Shown here in pieces: positions 27,189-35,848 of a stretch of 48,417 nt of DNA. Every line of letters begins with the position of its first letter. The stretch's first letter is position 1. Source of the DNA: Alkalihalobacillus alcalophilus ATCC 27647 = CGMCC 1.3604 (GTDB taxonomy: Bacteria; Bacillota; Bacilli; Bacillales; Bacillaceae_D); the NCBI RefSeq assembly GCF_000292245.2, contig NZ_ALPT02000034.1, forward strand, positions 1 to 48,417, given 5' to 3'. The notes under the pieces were generated by a model. The model was given only the letters and a program-made list of their open reading frames with translations. It was not told the DNA's origin and did no database searches. The position numbers were made by a program, and so were the translations under genes.

Positions 27189-27788
27189 TTAAATATCATC
27201 CAAATCAATGTCATCTTCATCATCTAGTTGAACTTCGTCAAACTCTTCCTCATCATCTAGGTCTAAATCGGTTGAATCGTTGCTAAACAATTTTTCTGAG
27301 GCGTTGATTCGTTCTTCTGCAGCCTTAGCTAAAGCCTTTTTTCTAATTGCTTCTTTAGTTGGCTTTGGCTTTTTCTTTACCTTTTCTGTCTTATCTCTTT
27401 TGATGCTGACGATGTTAGAGTACACTTCTCCGTCTTTTTCAACATTCTCAACAATGACTTGAACAGGAATGCCTACTAGGTCATCAAGATCAATCGATTC
27501 CCCAGGAGCTGGTAAGCAATCAAGCTTTTCTAACAACTTAATCATTTTCCCTTTTTTACTCCATGAATAGTTAGGAGCAATATAGAGATCAACCATTTCG
27601 CCTTCATCATCTTCAATCTCAACTTTGATATTTAGAACCACACGTTTACCATCATCTGAGAATTGGCTATCCCTTTCAGCCAGTTCAGCAAAAGTTGTAA
27701 TCCCTTTGTAGGAGCCATCATCAACATTTCTTTTGTTCCCTTCTGGTCTTGCTAGTACATTTCTTACTGCTAAATCTTCTAATCTCAT
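27189..27788 (-). CDS. Putative SSB-like OB-fold protein with acidic tail
   Basis: The 199-residue protein has a beta-rich middle (about 45-130; KRVVLNIKVEIEDDEGEMVD, GKMIKLLEKLDCLPAPGE, LVGIPVQVIVENVEKDGEVY) resembling phage single-strand-binding OB-fold proteins. A basic linker (KVKKKPKPTKEAIRKK) and a strongly acidic C-terminal tail of about 24 residues ending DDEDDIDLDDI follow. Acidic tails are the hallmark of SSB-type proteins that recruit replication partners, and the gene lies just upstream of the primase-helicase gene. GGAGG precedes the ATG. The family call is by architecture, not by a diagnostic motif. Confidence 0.65.
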   Translation of the reverse strand: MRLEDLAVRNVLARPEGNKRNVDDGSYKGITTFAELAERDSQFSDDGKRVVLNIKVEIEDDEGEMVDLYIAPNYSWSKKGKMIKLLEKLDCLPAPGESIDLDDLVGIPVQVIVENVEKDGEVYSNIVSIKRDKTEKVKKKPKPTKEAIRKKALAKAAEERINASEKLFSNDSTDLDLDDEEEFDEVQLDDEDDIDLDDI

Positions 27789-27825
27789 TTTTCATTCCTC
27801 CAGTGATTTTTTGTCTCCACTTTGC

Positions 27826-27902
27826 CCCGTTTTTACCGTCAGTACGGTCGATGTCGTCAAGGATTGCTCGCACTGTCAACACTGACAGTAATTTAGGGTT
27901 AG
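27826..27902 (-). promoter_or_regulatory. CCGTCAGT-motif region 2 (upstream of the SSB-like gene)
   Basis: The plus strand shows TACCGTCAGTACGGT (27834-27848), in which ACCGT and ACGGT are inverted. GTCGTCAAGG and ACTGTCAACACTGACAGTAA (a second inverted pair) follow. On the minus strand two TTGAC words give possible -35 elements. The block ends about 45 nt before the SSB-like start. Confidence 0.65.
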
Positions 27903-28048
27903 GAGAGTGTTTTTAGGAGTTGCTTCTCCTGTGAAACTAGTTCTAAGTATAAGTTGGAAAAGTGCTTTTCCCTCTGGAAAAAAAACCGTGTATTTCATTA
28001 AAAACAAAAAAGAACAAACCTTTTTAAGTTCGCTCTTCCCATTAGTCT

Positions 28049-29071
28049 TCACTTATCTTTTTCGTTCCCTTGTTTAATTTCATCCATGACTATGCTAAAT
28101 GTTTGACTAGAAAAATCTCTTCGCAACACAAAATCGTTTTCAAAACGCTTCGGATCGACATAGCTGTTAAAGTAGATTAAATCCTGCTCATCGAAAACTA
28201 CATCTTCATTTTGTTGAAAATACATTAATAATATCCACTTAATAAAGTTGGTGATAGAATCGATTTCTTGAATGAATGCATGGAATTTGTAAGGCGGTAG
28301 TTCTTTCACTAAATCGATATACGTTTTCCACTGCTGTACCATTGGCATGTTTGTTGCATACAACAATAGCTGTAGCCTAGCTTTTCTCTCTTCATCTGTT
28401 AAACTTAAATTTTTCGATTGAACCATATTTTCATATTCTTTGCAAATTGACTTTAGCGTATGTAATTTCAGATGTTTCTCAATCAAGTAGTGATGCAGTT
28501 GCTTTTCATCCATTGTCAGATTCTGTTCAGTTATACTATCATTCAAATGCTCTGAAAATAGCTTGTAGTTCGTAAAGGTAATATTATGAATGTTATTTTT
28601 TAGTATTCGTTGATACACTGTATTTAGTGGATCTTTTGTTGCCTTTAGATCCATCAAGGTCGGCATTTCACCAATTACTTGAAAATCATGAATTGTAATA
28701 GGCGTTTCGAAACGGTTACCTCTTGATCCTTTTTCAGATTCTGCCTGTTTTCTAATCTCTGCCTCTGCTTTTGTTTTATGGTTAAGTGCATTAAATCGGT
28801 TAATCGCATTTCTTAGCGTATTATGAAATATTTTATATTCTTCCTCGTCAGTGATAACTACCTTTTTGTAGGAGGTTGAATATGCTTCATCATGCCGTAG
28901 ATACTGATTCATACTCATTTTTTTACTAGAAATCGGATTTCTCATCTTGATAAAAGCAATCAAATGATAGGTCACAAATTCCATGAAATCTTCTAATGGT
29001 ATATAAAAATTAGCTCCAGGATTATTATTTTGAGCTAGCAAAGTGGCTTCTTTCACTTTTTCGTATAACAT
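28049..29071 (-). CDS. Element protein of unknown function
   Basis: The 340-residue protein, mostly helical and rich in Lys, Asn and Leu, has no signal peptide or membrane segment and no motif I can name. I start at ATG 29071 (MLYEKVKEATLLAQNNNPG), which has AAGGAAGTG about 10 nt upstream. A further 24 codons upstream (to 29143) lack a ribosome-binding site and overlap the motif region. It lies upstream of the SSB-like and primase-helicase genes, so a replication or maintenance role is possible; this is inference from position only. Confidence 0.75.
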   Translation of the reverse strand: MLYEKVKEATLLAQNNNPGANFYIPLEDFMEFVTYHLIAFIKMRNPISSKKMSMNQYLRHDEAYSTSYKKVVITDEEEYKIFHNTLRNAINRFNALNHKTKAEAEIRKQAESEKGSRGNRFETPITIHDFQVIGEMPTLMDLKATKDPLNTVYQRILKNNIHNITFTNYKLFSEHLNDSITEQNLTMDEKQLHHYLIEKHLKLHTLKSICKEYENMVQSKNLSLTDEERKARLQLLLYATNMPMVQQWKTYIDLVKELPPYKFHAFIQEIDSITNFIKWILLMYFQQNEDVVFDEQDLIYFNSYVDPKRFENDFVLRRDFSSQTFSIVMDEIKQGNEKDK

Positions 29072-29195
29072 GATTCTCACTTCCTTTTTTGTGAACATTG
29101 AGCTACTGCCATTCAAGCGTATCTTTTCTACCGTATGTACCATCAGTATAGCACCACTTACATTGTTAGCAAGAACATTACTCCTTATGATCTGT

Positions 29196-29262
29196 TTTTA
29201 CCGTCAGTACCGTCCTTGCCGACATACTCTGTCAAGACTGACAGGACTGACGCCAAACATGA
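29196..29262 (-). promoter_or_regulatory. CCGTCAGT-motif region 3 (upstream of the 340-residue protein)
   Basis: The plus strand shows CCGTCAGTACCGTC (29201-29214), then TTGCCGACA, CTGTCAAGACTGACAGGAC and TGACGCC. CTGTCAaGACTGACAG is an inverted repeat. The minus strand includes TTGACA, a possible -35. The block is about 130 nt upstream of the next gene and abuts the terminator of the ribbon-helix-helix gene. Confidence 0.65.
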
Positions 29263-29263
29263 C

Positions 29264-29301
29264 AAAAAAAATGCCCCAATCTCCAACTTAGGAGATTAGG
29301 G
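29264..29301 (-). terminator. Terminator after the ribbon-helix-helix gene
   Basis: On the minus strand CCCTAATCTCC pairs with GGAGATTGGGG (one G-U), with a 6-nt loop, then CA and eight T. It is 40 nt after the stop of the small gene. Confidence 0.9.
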
Positions 29302-29338
29302 TTTATTGATGAAAATTGCTACAAATTAATGTCACTTA

Positions 29339-29536
29339 CTATAAAATATTATATTTCTTCAGTAGGTCAGCCACTGCTTCATTAACCACTTTCTTCACGC
29401 TTATGCCTGCTTTTTTTAGCCTCATGACTTCTTCGTACAGTTCTGACTCTAGGTAGGTCGTGATTCGCACATCTTCTCTTTCTTCTGGACGCTTTAGTAA
29501 TTGCTTCATTTCTGTTGGTACTTGTTTGTTCTCCAT
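29339..29536 (-). CDS. Small ribbon-helix-helix-like regulator
   Basis: The 65-residue protein starts at ATG 29536 (GGGAGGA, 6-nt spacing). The segment REDVRITTYLESELYEEVMR, then LKKAGISVKKVVNEAVADLL, looks like a beta strand followed by two helices, the layout of CopG/Arc-type RHH proteins. Such proteins control plasmid copy number, partition or toxin-antitoxin operons. It is a candidate binder of the CCGTCAGT motifs; no toxin partner is evident beside it. Confidence 0.7.
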   Translation of the reverse strand: MENKQVPTEMKQLLKRPEEREDVRITTYLESELYEEVMRLKKAGISVKKVVNEAVADLLKKYNIL

Positions 29537-29643
29537 GCTTTTTCCTCCCATGTTGTAGACGTTTTTATTTAATTTATTGTTTATTTTTTTATCTGCTTTT
29601 TTGTCTACTTTTCATTTTCTCCTTATATTTAGTATTCATGGGT

Positions 29644-29943
29644 TTAGTAGTCTTCTGGAAACAAAATTATCACATGATCGACTTGGTCCATTGCCCAGAC
29701 TGTTCTGGAAATAGCCTTAGTTTCCTTCAACGCTACAAAAATTTGCGTTTCTCGATGTGGTTGTTCCTGTTTTTGTCTAAGCAGCTGCTTCTTCCCTGTG
29801 ATGCTGAACTCAAACACTTGGAGATAATCCTTAAGCATTTCATGATTCTCATGAAAATATTGAACCATGAAATGCTTATGTTCATCTGGTAACTCTTCTG
29901 CCACTGCTCTTGTCATGTAAAGCGGTTTCGTTGACTCAAACAT
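29644..29943 (-). CDS. DUF960-family protein
   Basis: The 99-residue protein starts at ATG 29943 with AGGTGA 5 nt upstream, overlapping the previous gene's end by 8 nt. YMTRAVAEELPDEHKHFM near the N-terminus, and the later QVFEFSITGKKQLLRQKQEQ, fit the DUF960 pattern (small proteins of Gram-positive plasmids, phages and mobile elements with unknown function). Coupled to the upstream 132-residue protein gene. Confidence 0.75.
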   Translation of the reverse strand: MFESTKPLYMTRAVAEELPDEHKHFMVQYFHENHEMLKDYLQVFEFSITGKKQLLRQKQEQPHRETQIFVALKETKAISRTVWAMDQVDHVIILFPEDY

Positions 29944-30334
29944 GAAAGTCACCTAACCCTTCATTCCATTCAGCGTGTTCTTGAAAAAATTGCTCTGTAT
30001 CTTCAGAATGAATTCCAACTAAGGTATAAATGAGTTGGAATTCATGTTCGATTCGCCTAGCTATGCGGTAGAATTCAATTCCACCATGTTTATGCTTTTC
30101 TACGTACTCAAGATCCATTGAATCAGGATCTAACCACGCTAGTACATTGTCACCTTTTTCTAATAGAATGATAGCTTCCTGGCTTGGTAATCGAAAGGCT
30201 ACTAGTTCATCATCTCTTCCAGTTGCTTCGTACAATGTTAGGAAATCTTGTTCAATCACTGCCACTAATTCATTTGGTGCAACTTTTTCAGCTTTTAACC
30301 ATTCTAAATCATTTATTGTTTGAATGATCCTCAT
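29936..30334 (-). CDS. Element protein of unknown function (132 aa)
   Basis: This acidic protein without signal peptide starts MRIIQTINDLEWLKAEKVAP; AAGGAG lies about 9 nt upstream. It begins 15 nt after recombinase 2 and overlaps the DUF960 gene, so the three are probably one operon. No motif is recognised. Its small size, acidity and context suggest an accessory regulator or inhibitor; this is not shown. Confidence 0.7.
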   Translation of the reverse strand: MRIIQTINDLEWLKAEKVAPNELVAVIEQDFLTLYEATGRDDELVAFRLPSQEAIILLEKGDNVLAWLDPDSMDLEYVEKHKHGGIEFYRIARRIEHEFQLIYTLVGIHSEDTEQFFQEHAEWNEGLGDFHV

Positions 30335-30349
30335 TTCCTTTGCTCCTTC

Positions 30350-31225
30350 CTAAAGTAAATCAACAGCTCTTTGCTTTTCCTCTCTTGATGTTTGAATATA
30401 GAATTTTGCGGTCATGTTTACTGTGGCATGACCAGCCAATTTGCTTACAGTTGTGAGGTCAACTCCTTTCTTTAGAAGCCTTGTGCAGAAGGTGTGGCGG
30501 AACAAGTGTGGGTGCAGCTTGAATCCTAGTTCATTAGAAATCTTCGCTAGCCAATCACGAACGGCATCTCTATGCATCTTTGGGGCTCTTTGACTTACTA
30601 GTAGATACTCACTATCCTGAAATTTGGATGCCACTCGTTCACCTTTCATGTACTGATTGATCAGTTCAAGAACGTCCTTTCTCATGCTGATTTCTCTTAT
30701 CTTTCCCCCTTTTCCCTGAACCGTGAGCATGTGGGTGAGGAACTCGATGTCGCTAAGCTTGATGTTGATGAGTTCTGACACCCGAACTCCTGTGTACAAA
30801 AGTAAGTAAACAATCAGCTTATTTCTCATTGTCACTTTCCTAGAAACCTCTAGGTAAAAAAGAAGCTGTTCAACCTCTTTGTCTGACAGTGCAGTCACCA
30901 CATGCTCACTGCCTGCAGCGATCATAACTCGATCACGTTTCATGTGTATGAAGGATTCACTAACCATTCCTTTCATTCTAAGAAAATCATTGTAGACTTT
31001 GAGACTGTTGATTTTCTTGTTGATTGTTGCAATGGCAAAGCCTTCGTCTAAGAGATACTGCTTGTACCTGACAAATGCAAAACGGGAAAGCAGCTGGTTC
31101 TCGTCAGCCACTTTCTCATTTAGGTATTTCTGGAATCCTTGCACATCTCCAACGTAGGACTGAATCGTTGCTTGTACCTTTCCTTCCTCATGGAGCCACT
31201 GTTCAAATTCTTGGACTAGGTTCAT
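30350..31225 (-). CDS. Tyrosine recombinase 2 of the integrated element
   Basis: This is a second XerC/D-like recombinase of 291 residues, only distantly similar to recombinase 1. Catalytic residues are Arg in YTGVRVSELI, Lys in VQGKGGKIREI, H-x-x-R in LHPHLFRHTFCTRL, His in LAGHATVNMTA and Tyr in KFYIQTS. AGGAG precedes the ATG. Two different tyrosine recombinases in one element suggest separate roles (integration versus resolution) or a paired recombinase system. It heads the operon with the 132-residue protein and DUF960 genes. Confidence 0.93.
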   Translation of the reverse strand: MNLVQEFEQWLHEEGKVQATIQSYVGDVQGFQKYLNEKVADENQLLSRFAFVRYKQYLLDEGFAIATINKKINSLKVYNDFLRMKGMVSESFIHMKRDRVMIAAGSEHVVTALSDKEVEQLLFYLEVSRKVTMRNKLIVYLLLYTGVRVSELINIKLSDIEFLTHMLTVQGKGGKIREISMRKDVLELINQYMKGERVASKFQDSEYLLVSQRAPKMHRDAVRDWLAKISNELGFKLHPHLFRHTFCTRLLKKGVDLTTVSKLAGHATVNMTAKFYIQTSREEKQRAVDLL

Positions 31226-31246
31226 ACAAATTCAACTCCTAATATA

Positions 31247-31284
31247 CAAAAATCCATTGATGCCTGAGTTAGCACCAATGGATT
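31247..31284 (-). terminator. Terminator of the two-small-ORF transcript
   Basis: AATCCATTGATGC (31251-31263) and GCACCAATGGATT (31272-31284) pair over 13 positions with one G-U, followed on the minus strand by T-rich sequence. The stop codon of the 27-codon ORF touches the stem. This separates the small ORFs from recombinase 2. Confidence 0.88.
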
Positions 31285-31367
31285 TAGTTCTTGACGATCT
31301 CAATGATTGATTTGATTGTACAAAGCGGACATTCACAATGGCATGAGCATGGAAATATCATTATCAT
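31284..31367 (-). CDS. Cysteine-rich microprotein (27 aa)
   Basis: The ATG at 31365-31367 follows GGGAAGGTGG with 5-nt spacing. The 27-residue product contains the dense cluster CSCHCECPLC (five Cys and one His in ten residues) then a short amphipathic tail (TIKSIIEIVKN). The Cys/His spacing could bind zinc or iron. It is bounded by a terminator at its stop codon and by a second small ORF 33 nt upstream. I recognise no family. Expression is likely from the Shine-Dalgarno but unproven. Confidence 0.5.
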   Translation of the reverse strand: MIMIFPCSCHCECPLCTIKSIIEIVKN

Positions 31368-31400
31368 CTTTTCCACCTTCCCTTCGTTTTTTAGTTCTTA

Positions 31401-31478
31401 CTAGTCATCATTGGTTAGATCCTTGATGACTTCTGTTGCTACCGCCACAAGAATGGTTGCTGCGATTTTTCCCCACAT
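31401..31478 (-). CDS. Hydrophobic microprotein (25 aa)
   Basis: The ATG at 31476-31478 follows AGGAG with 9-nt spacing, just downstream of CCGTCAGT-motif region 4. The 25-residue product MWGKIAATILVAVATE... then KDLTNDD has one hydrophobic or amphipathic helix and a charged tail. Size and pattern resemble small membrane-active peptides (type I toxin- or leader-like), but no family can be claimed. It is co-directional with the cysteine-rich microprotein and shares its terminator. Confidence 0.5.
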   Translation of the reverse strand: MWGKIAATILVAVATEVIKDLTNDD

Positions 31479-31500
31479 TCGACCTCACTCCTCTCTCCTT

Positions 31501-31580
31501 TTTTGTCCCCCACGTATCGTCAGTTGCGACTGTACCGACAATTGACGGTTTTGCCACCATTGACGCTATTTTAGGGACAA
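31501..31580 (-). promoter_or_regulatory. CCGTCAGT-motif region 4 (upstream of the small ORFs)
   Basis: The plus strand shows TATCGTCAGTTGCGACTGTA, then CCGACAATTGACGGTTTTG and ATTGACGC. These are variants of the CGTCAGT and TGACGG words of regions 1-3, flanked by TTTTGTCCCC as in region 1. It is 40 nt upstream of the 25-codon ORF. Confidence 0.6.
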
Positions 31581-31728
31581 CGGTATGACTCATGTCAGTA
31601 CTATATTTACGTCGTGAGTTTTTTCTGAACTAATTCTACTGTAATACTTGGTAATGCTAAGTTTTACTAATTCATACCTAGCATGACGAAGTTTTGTCGT
31701 GAGCTAGTCTTTAGTTTTGTCGGCAGTT

Positions 31729-32052
31729 TCACTTCAAATCCAATTCTAACGGTATACCCGATTCCACCAGTTTTCCATCTAGTGAGCAAACAGCGGTGTA
31801 CCATTTTGATGAGGTGTCGTTGTCTGCAACAATACAAAAGATCCACTCCTGATCTTGGTCATCTTCATAGCTTGTCGTAATGAACAAAAGGGGATCAGGT
31901 AAAGCTTTTAGTGTTTCTGCTGGAATTAGTTCAGGGTAAATTTCTTCATGATACAAGGTGACTGCCTCCCAGATGTTCTCATTGTACTCAATTACAAGGT
32001 TTTGCTTTCTTTCCATGTAACTCACAAACAACATTGTAGCCTTATCTATCAC
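31729..32052 (-). CDS. Element protein of unknown function (107 aa)
   Basis: The start is a GTG at 32052 with AGGAGGAG 7 nt upstream, 13 nt after radC, so the two form an operon. An acidic product of about 107 residues starts VIDKATMLFVSYMERKQNLV, with DDQDQEWIFCIVADNDTSSK near the C-terminus. No motif or family is recognised. The open frame further upstream overlaps radC in another frame and is not coding. Confidence 0.65.
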   Translation of the reverse strand: MIDKATMLFVSYMERKQNLVIEYNENIWEAVTLYHEEIYPELIPAETLKALPDPLLFITTSYEDDQDQEWIFCIVADNDTSSKWYTAVCSLDGKLVESGIPLELDLK

Positions 32053-32065
32053 TTTCTCACTCCTC

Positions 32066-32560
32066 CTAGATGTGCCCTTTTTCTTTGAGTGATACATACT
32101 TTTCATCACAGACAACCAAGTGATCAAGCAATTCAATCCCTAGCACCTTACCTGCTTCTGCTAGTCGTTTGGTAACTTCCACATCTTCTCGACTTGGAGT
32201 TGGATCTTGTGAAGGATGGTTGTGTGCTACAATAATTGATGCACTATTGCTCAAAATAGCTGCTTTCATGACCTCCCTTGGATGTACGATGGATGAGTTT
32301 AGGCTTCCAACATGACAAACGTTAATCGCTGTTGGCTGATTCTTTGTGTCTAAGCAAACGACAATGAATTGCTCTCTGTCAGAATCTACTAAGATTGGCT
32401 TCAGTAGATTGTATGCATCATCTGGTGATGTAATCTTTCGTTCCTTGTACAACAGACTCGACTCCCTTACCATCCTTAGACTAACAATGTTTACTCGCTT
32501 GGCTGGTTGCACCTTCTCTTCATTCAATTGTAACTGTTTACTGTACTCATTCTTCCTCAC
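32066..32560 (-). CDS. RadC-family JAB/MPN protein
   Basis: The 164-residue protein has the RadC JAMM motif intact: a Glu in HPREVMKAAI region, then VAHNHPSQDPTPSREDVEV (HxHPSx7D, about residue 113). No helix-hairpin-helix domain is present, so it is the short form typical of mobile elements. Despite the name, a role in DNA repair is not established for these. The GTG start (32560) has AGGAGG 8 nt upstream, just after a strong hairpin. A truncated relic of its 5' end lies at 19.6 kb. Confidence 0.92.
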   Translation of the reverse strand: MRKNEYSKQLQLNEEKVQPAKRVNIVSLRMVRESSLLYKERKITSPDDAYNLLKPILVDSDREQFIVVCLDTKNQPTAINVCHVGSLNSSIVHPREVMKAAILSNSASIIVAHNHPSQDPTPSREDVEVTKRLAEAGKVLGIELLDHLVVCDEKYVSLKEKGHI

Positions 32561-32586
32561 TTTACATTCCTCCTAAAATAGAAATA

Positions 32587-32616
32587 GCCCCTACTTCCAC
32601 AATAGGAAGTAGGGGC
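32587..32616 (-). promoter_or_regulatory. Perfect hairpin at the radC 5' end
   Basis: GCCCCTACTTCC (32587-32598) and GGAAGTAGGGGC (32605-32616) form a 12-bp perfect stem with a 6-nt loop, followed on the minus strand by TATTTCTATTTT. It may terminate incoming transcripts or mark the right side of the element. A decayed copy occurs at 19.66 kb, followed by the radC relic. Confidence 0.7.
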
Positions 32617-32825
32617 AGGTTGCTTGTTTCTTGGGCATCTAGTGCTCATAGAACAAACGATCATAGTTATAATATATAGTTAAAGGTTAAGTTGGTACAG
32701 GTTTAGGAGGAATGTTGTTTTGTGTAGAATACTTGTCATGCCTAGTTGGACTTTGTGGAATTGCCCCGATTTCCATAGAGGAGGCATATTAGTAGATTCG
32801 AGGGCTGACCCTTGATCTATAAAAA

Positions 32826-33587
32826 TTATTTATTTTCAATCGACAAATACTTAAGGCTCCTAACATCATCGATAACAGTCACACTTGGGACTCCATTTTT
32901 ACCTATATTACCAAAATATAGGTTAAATCCTGATTTATTTTCCTTGATAAAGGTTTCGCTAAAACAATTCTTATGATAACAAATTCTAAATTCTCTTTGA
33001 TTGTGATACAAACCTTTTCTTTTTAATAAATAACCAATTCTAGGATCTTCATCATACTCTCGCTCTTCAAAAATAGGATCTTCCTCTATACCTTGGTAAT
33101 GAACGTAATTAGCCCAAGAATACCCTTCTTTACCTTGTTCTCTTATTAAACCATCTAACAAGTCCTGAACTCCATGAAAAACCGCGATTTTCCTACCCGA
33201 GAATTCATTATCAAAGACATTCAATATACTTTTGGGAATTGTATTATTTTCAAACTCATCCAAAGTAATATAAAAAAAGCTACATATATACACTTCTTTC
33301 ATCCAAGCATATATTTTTGCTAAATATTCCTTGTCAAAACCACTATCTTGACCTTTATTAATATTCAAAAAATTATCTTTCGGTTTGTTAGGAGAAATAT
33401 AATAGCCTTCTAAAGTGTCTCCAAATAGATCATTCTTAGTTTCTCTACCAATTTTTCTGAATACTTCTGCGTTTGTAAAATATAGTAATTGATTTTCTAT
33501 ATCCTTAACGTACTTTTCTTCATTTCTTATACCTTTTAAGAGAAGAATTTGTTTGTCGAAATCTTCCTCTAGTCTTTTCCTGTTCAT
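32826..33587 (-). CDS. Unknown protein at the element edge (DUF2971-like pattern, weak)
   Basis: A 253-residue protein starts at ATG 33587 (GGAGG, 8-nt spacing), clearly more AT-rich than its neighbours. LLYFTNAEVFRKIGRETKND followed by GYYISP near the N-terminus and YHNQREFRICYHKN near the C-terminus recall DUF2971-type proteins (a 'Y-F-(S/T)-N-A' start and a 'REFR' end). The match is by eye and uncertain. It lies between radC and flagellin 1, outside the part of the element that is repeated at 19.5 kb. It may be an acquired cargo gene; function not known. Confidence 0.65.
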   Translation of the reverse strand: MNRKRLEEDFDKQILLLKGIRNEEKYVKDIENQLLYFTNAEVFRKIGRETKNDLFGDTLEGYYISPNKPKDNFLNINKGQDSGFDKEYLAKIYAWMKEVYICSFFYITLDEFENNTIPKSILNVFDNEFSGRKIAVFHGVQDLLDGLIREQGKEGYSWANYVHYQGIEEDPIFEEREYDEDPRIGYLLKRKGLYHNQREFRICYHKNCFSETFIKENKSGFNLYFGNIGKNGVPSVTVIDDVRSLKYLSIENK

Positions 33588-33671
33588 TTTCATTCCTCCA
33601 TATAGTCCACTAGTACTAAATCTCTCGTTAGTTTACTATTAGATGAATCTATTTATCAAATAGTTCTATGT

Positions 33672-33701
33672 AAAAAGAGACCCTAGCATAACTAGAGTCT
33701 C
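33672..33701 (-). terminator. Terminator of the main flagellin
   Basis: On the minus strand GAGACTCTAG and CTAGGGTCTC pair with one G-U, then five T. It is almost identical to the terminator at 20756-20786. Confidence 0.9.
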
Positions 33702-33721
33702 CCTTAAATTGAATATTAAAA

Positions 33722-35728
33722 TTATCCAAGTAACTGTAATACAGCTTGTGGAGCTTGGTTCGCTTGTGCAAGCATTGCTTGAGAAGCTTGAGAAAGAATG
33801 TTGTTCTTCGTCATTTCCATAACTTCACGAGCCATGTCTACGTCACGGATACGAGATTCTGCAGCTTGTAAGTTTTCAGCAGAGTTGTTTAAGTTAGAGA
33901 TTGTGTGCTCTAAACGGTTTTGAACTGCACCAAGTGAAGAACGTTGCTTAGACACAGACTCAATCGCATTGTTAATGCTAGTGATTGCTGCTTCTGCACC
34001 TTCACGAGTTGAAAGGTCAACATCAGCAACACCAAGAGCATCTGCACGCATATCTTCAATTGTTAATTTGATTGTTTGTCCTTGGTTAGCACCAATTTGG
34101 AAGCTCACTCCGCCACCTTGAGTAGCACTGCTTTGATTAGCTAATCCCAATAACTGAGATGCTTCACTGTTATCAAATTTAATACTGCTTGTTGCTTTAT
34201 CTGAACCGCTTTGTACAACAAACGCTCCGTCTTGAACAGAAACAGTAACATTATTTACTCTTTCAGAAGCTGGTACAGTTTCATTGTAAGAAGCAATTGC
34301 AGCATTGATGTCATTTTGGATATGTTGAGCATAGCTGTTCATTGAATCTCCTTGAGAAGGATCATTAGAACCAACTGCTCCCCAAGTTACATTGATAGCC
34401 TTACCGTCAATTGTAACCACTGACGTATCCGCATTTGCGTTACCGCCCCCAGTCATAGCACCAGTTTGAGCTGCAGCAGTAACTCCAGTAGCAGTAACAA
34501 AGTCCCCAGTTCCTGTAACTGTAAACTCTGAGTAATCTACACCGTCAATTGTTCCTAATCCTTGAACAAGTGATTCAATATCAGTAACTGTATTATTGGA
34601 TGCTTCAGTTCCCATTGCAATAGTTAAAACGCCATCAATGATACTTGCTGTAGGTGCAGCACCATCTCCAACTGTTGTTGCAATATCAATGTTCCCTTTT
34701 TCACCTGCTGCTGTAGTCCCAGTAATTGTTAGTTCATGTCCATCTGTAAAGGTTAAAGTACCTTCTGCAACTTCTGTTCCATTAATAGCCGCTACATTTG
34801 CTGCACCAGCAGTTGTAAATTGACCATCAGTACCTGAAACAGAATGTGTTGTAGCAGAAGAAACGTCTAAACCTGCGATCTCCCATAAATTATTTGCTCC
34901 AGTAGTAGCTACTGTCGTTGCAACACCAGAGTTAGCTCCCGTTGATCCTGATTCAATCGAAATTTGATCGTCAGCAGCTGTTACAGATACATGTTTAACA
35001 TCCGTACCATACTTTGAGTTATAAGCATCAATACCTTCATTAATTTGGCTTTGTAAATAGGTAGCAAAACTTGCACCTGTTGTATCTCCAGCCGTGGCTT
35101 GTAAGCCAGATTGCGTTACATTAAAATCAATTTTAGCTCCGTCAACAGTAATTGTTTGCGTAGCATCATTAATAGCAGAAGTTACATCACTGATCTTAGC
35201 GGTACCATCATTAAAATCAACTGCTCCAGCCAACTTAGCAGCCGTTGCCTTACCTAATCCTTCAGTCAACACCGCTGCATTATCAACACCAGGAGCTTTC
35301 TTCGCACCAATTGATCCATCCACTAACTTCTGTGTATTGAACTCAGTAGTATTACCAATGCGATCAATCTCTTCTTTTAATTGGTTAATCTCATCTTGGA
35401 TTGCATTACGGTCAACTTCTACGTTTGTATCGTTTGAAGCTTGAGTCGCTAATTCACGCATACGTTGAAGAATGTTGTGCGTTTCTTGAAGAGCACCCTC
35501 TGCTGTCTGAATCATCGAAATACCATCTTGAGCATTACGAGAAGCTTGGTCCAAACCGCGAATTTGTGCACGCATTTTTTCAGAGATTGATAGACCAGCT
35601 GCATCATCAGCTGCTTGGTTAATTCGAAGACCTGTAGCAAGCTTAGACATTGAGTTTTGTCCTGCAGCTTGGTTGATTCCCATCTGACGGTACGTGTTCA
35701 TTGCTGGGATATTGTTGTTGATAATCAT
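33722..35728 (-). CDS. hag: Flagellin (main copy), large central domain
   Basis: This is the structural subunit of the flagellar filament, exported by the flagellar type III system. The 668-residue protein starts MIINNNIPAMNTYRQMGINQ and has a conserved D0/D1 N-terminus (about 1-140) and C-terminus (about 565-668, ending QAMLAQANQAPQAVLQLLG). The central 400 residues are a Thr/Ala/Gly-rich beta domain without Cys, much larger than in B. subtilis Hag (304 residues). It has a consensus sigma-D promoter, a leader of about 110 nt with two CsrA-type sites and a strong Shine-Dalgarno. Located downstream of csrA as in B. subtilis, but with a LuxR-type gene between. Confidence 0.96.
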   Translation of the reverse strand: MIINNNIPAMNTYRQMGINQAAGQNSMSKLATGLRINQAADDAAGLSISEKMRAQIRGLDQASRNAQDGISMIQTAEGALQETHNILQRMRELATQASNDTNVEVDRNAIQDEINQLKEEIDRIGNTTEFNTQKLVDGSIGAKKAPGVDNAAVLTEGLGKATAAKLAGAVDFNDGTAKISDVTSAINDATQTITVDGAKIDFNVTQSGLQATAGDTTGASFATYLQSQINEGIDAYNSKYGTDVKHVSVTAADDQISIESGSTGANSGVATTVATTGANNLWEIAGLDVSSATTHSVSGTDGQFTTAGAANVAAINGTEVAEGTLTFTDGHELTITGTTAAGEKGNIDIATTVGDGAAPTASIIDGVLTIAMGTEASNNTVTDIESLVQGLGTIDGVDYSEFTVTGTGDFVTATGVTAAAQTGAMTGGGNANADTSVVTIDGKAINVTWGAVGSNDPSQGDSMNSYAQHIQNDINAAIASYNETVPASERVNNVTVSVQDGAFVVQSGSDKATSSIKFDNSEASQLLGLANQSSATQGGGVSFQIGANQGQTIKLTIEDMRADALGVADVDLSTREGAEAAITSINNAIESVSKQRSSLGAVQNRLEHTISNLNNSAENLQAAESRIRDVDMAREVMEMTKNNILSQASQAMLAQANQAPQAVLQLLG

Positions 35729-35736
35729 TTACATTT

Positions 35737-35770
35737 CCTCCTTGAGTTTGCTCCGCCCACGTCCTTGTGG
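35737..35770 (-). promoter_or_regulatory. Predicted CsrA binding sites in the hag leader
   Basis: On the minus strand CCAC-AAGGAC-GTGG (35757-35770) is a 4-bp hairpin with GGA in the loop. AAGGAGG (35737-35743) is the Shine-Dalgarno and carries a second GGA. A hairpin-loop GGA site plus a GGA site at the Shine-Dalgarno is the known CsrA arrangement on B. subtilis hag. csrA and fliW are encoded 2 kb upstream. Confidence 0.75.
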
Positions 35771-35848
35771 TTGGATATTGTTATTTTTGTTTGAAACGAA
35801 TCAGTTGAAATGCCGGCCACATTTCTTCTGCTTGTCCCTACATTACTT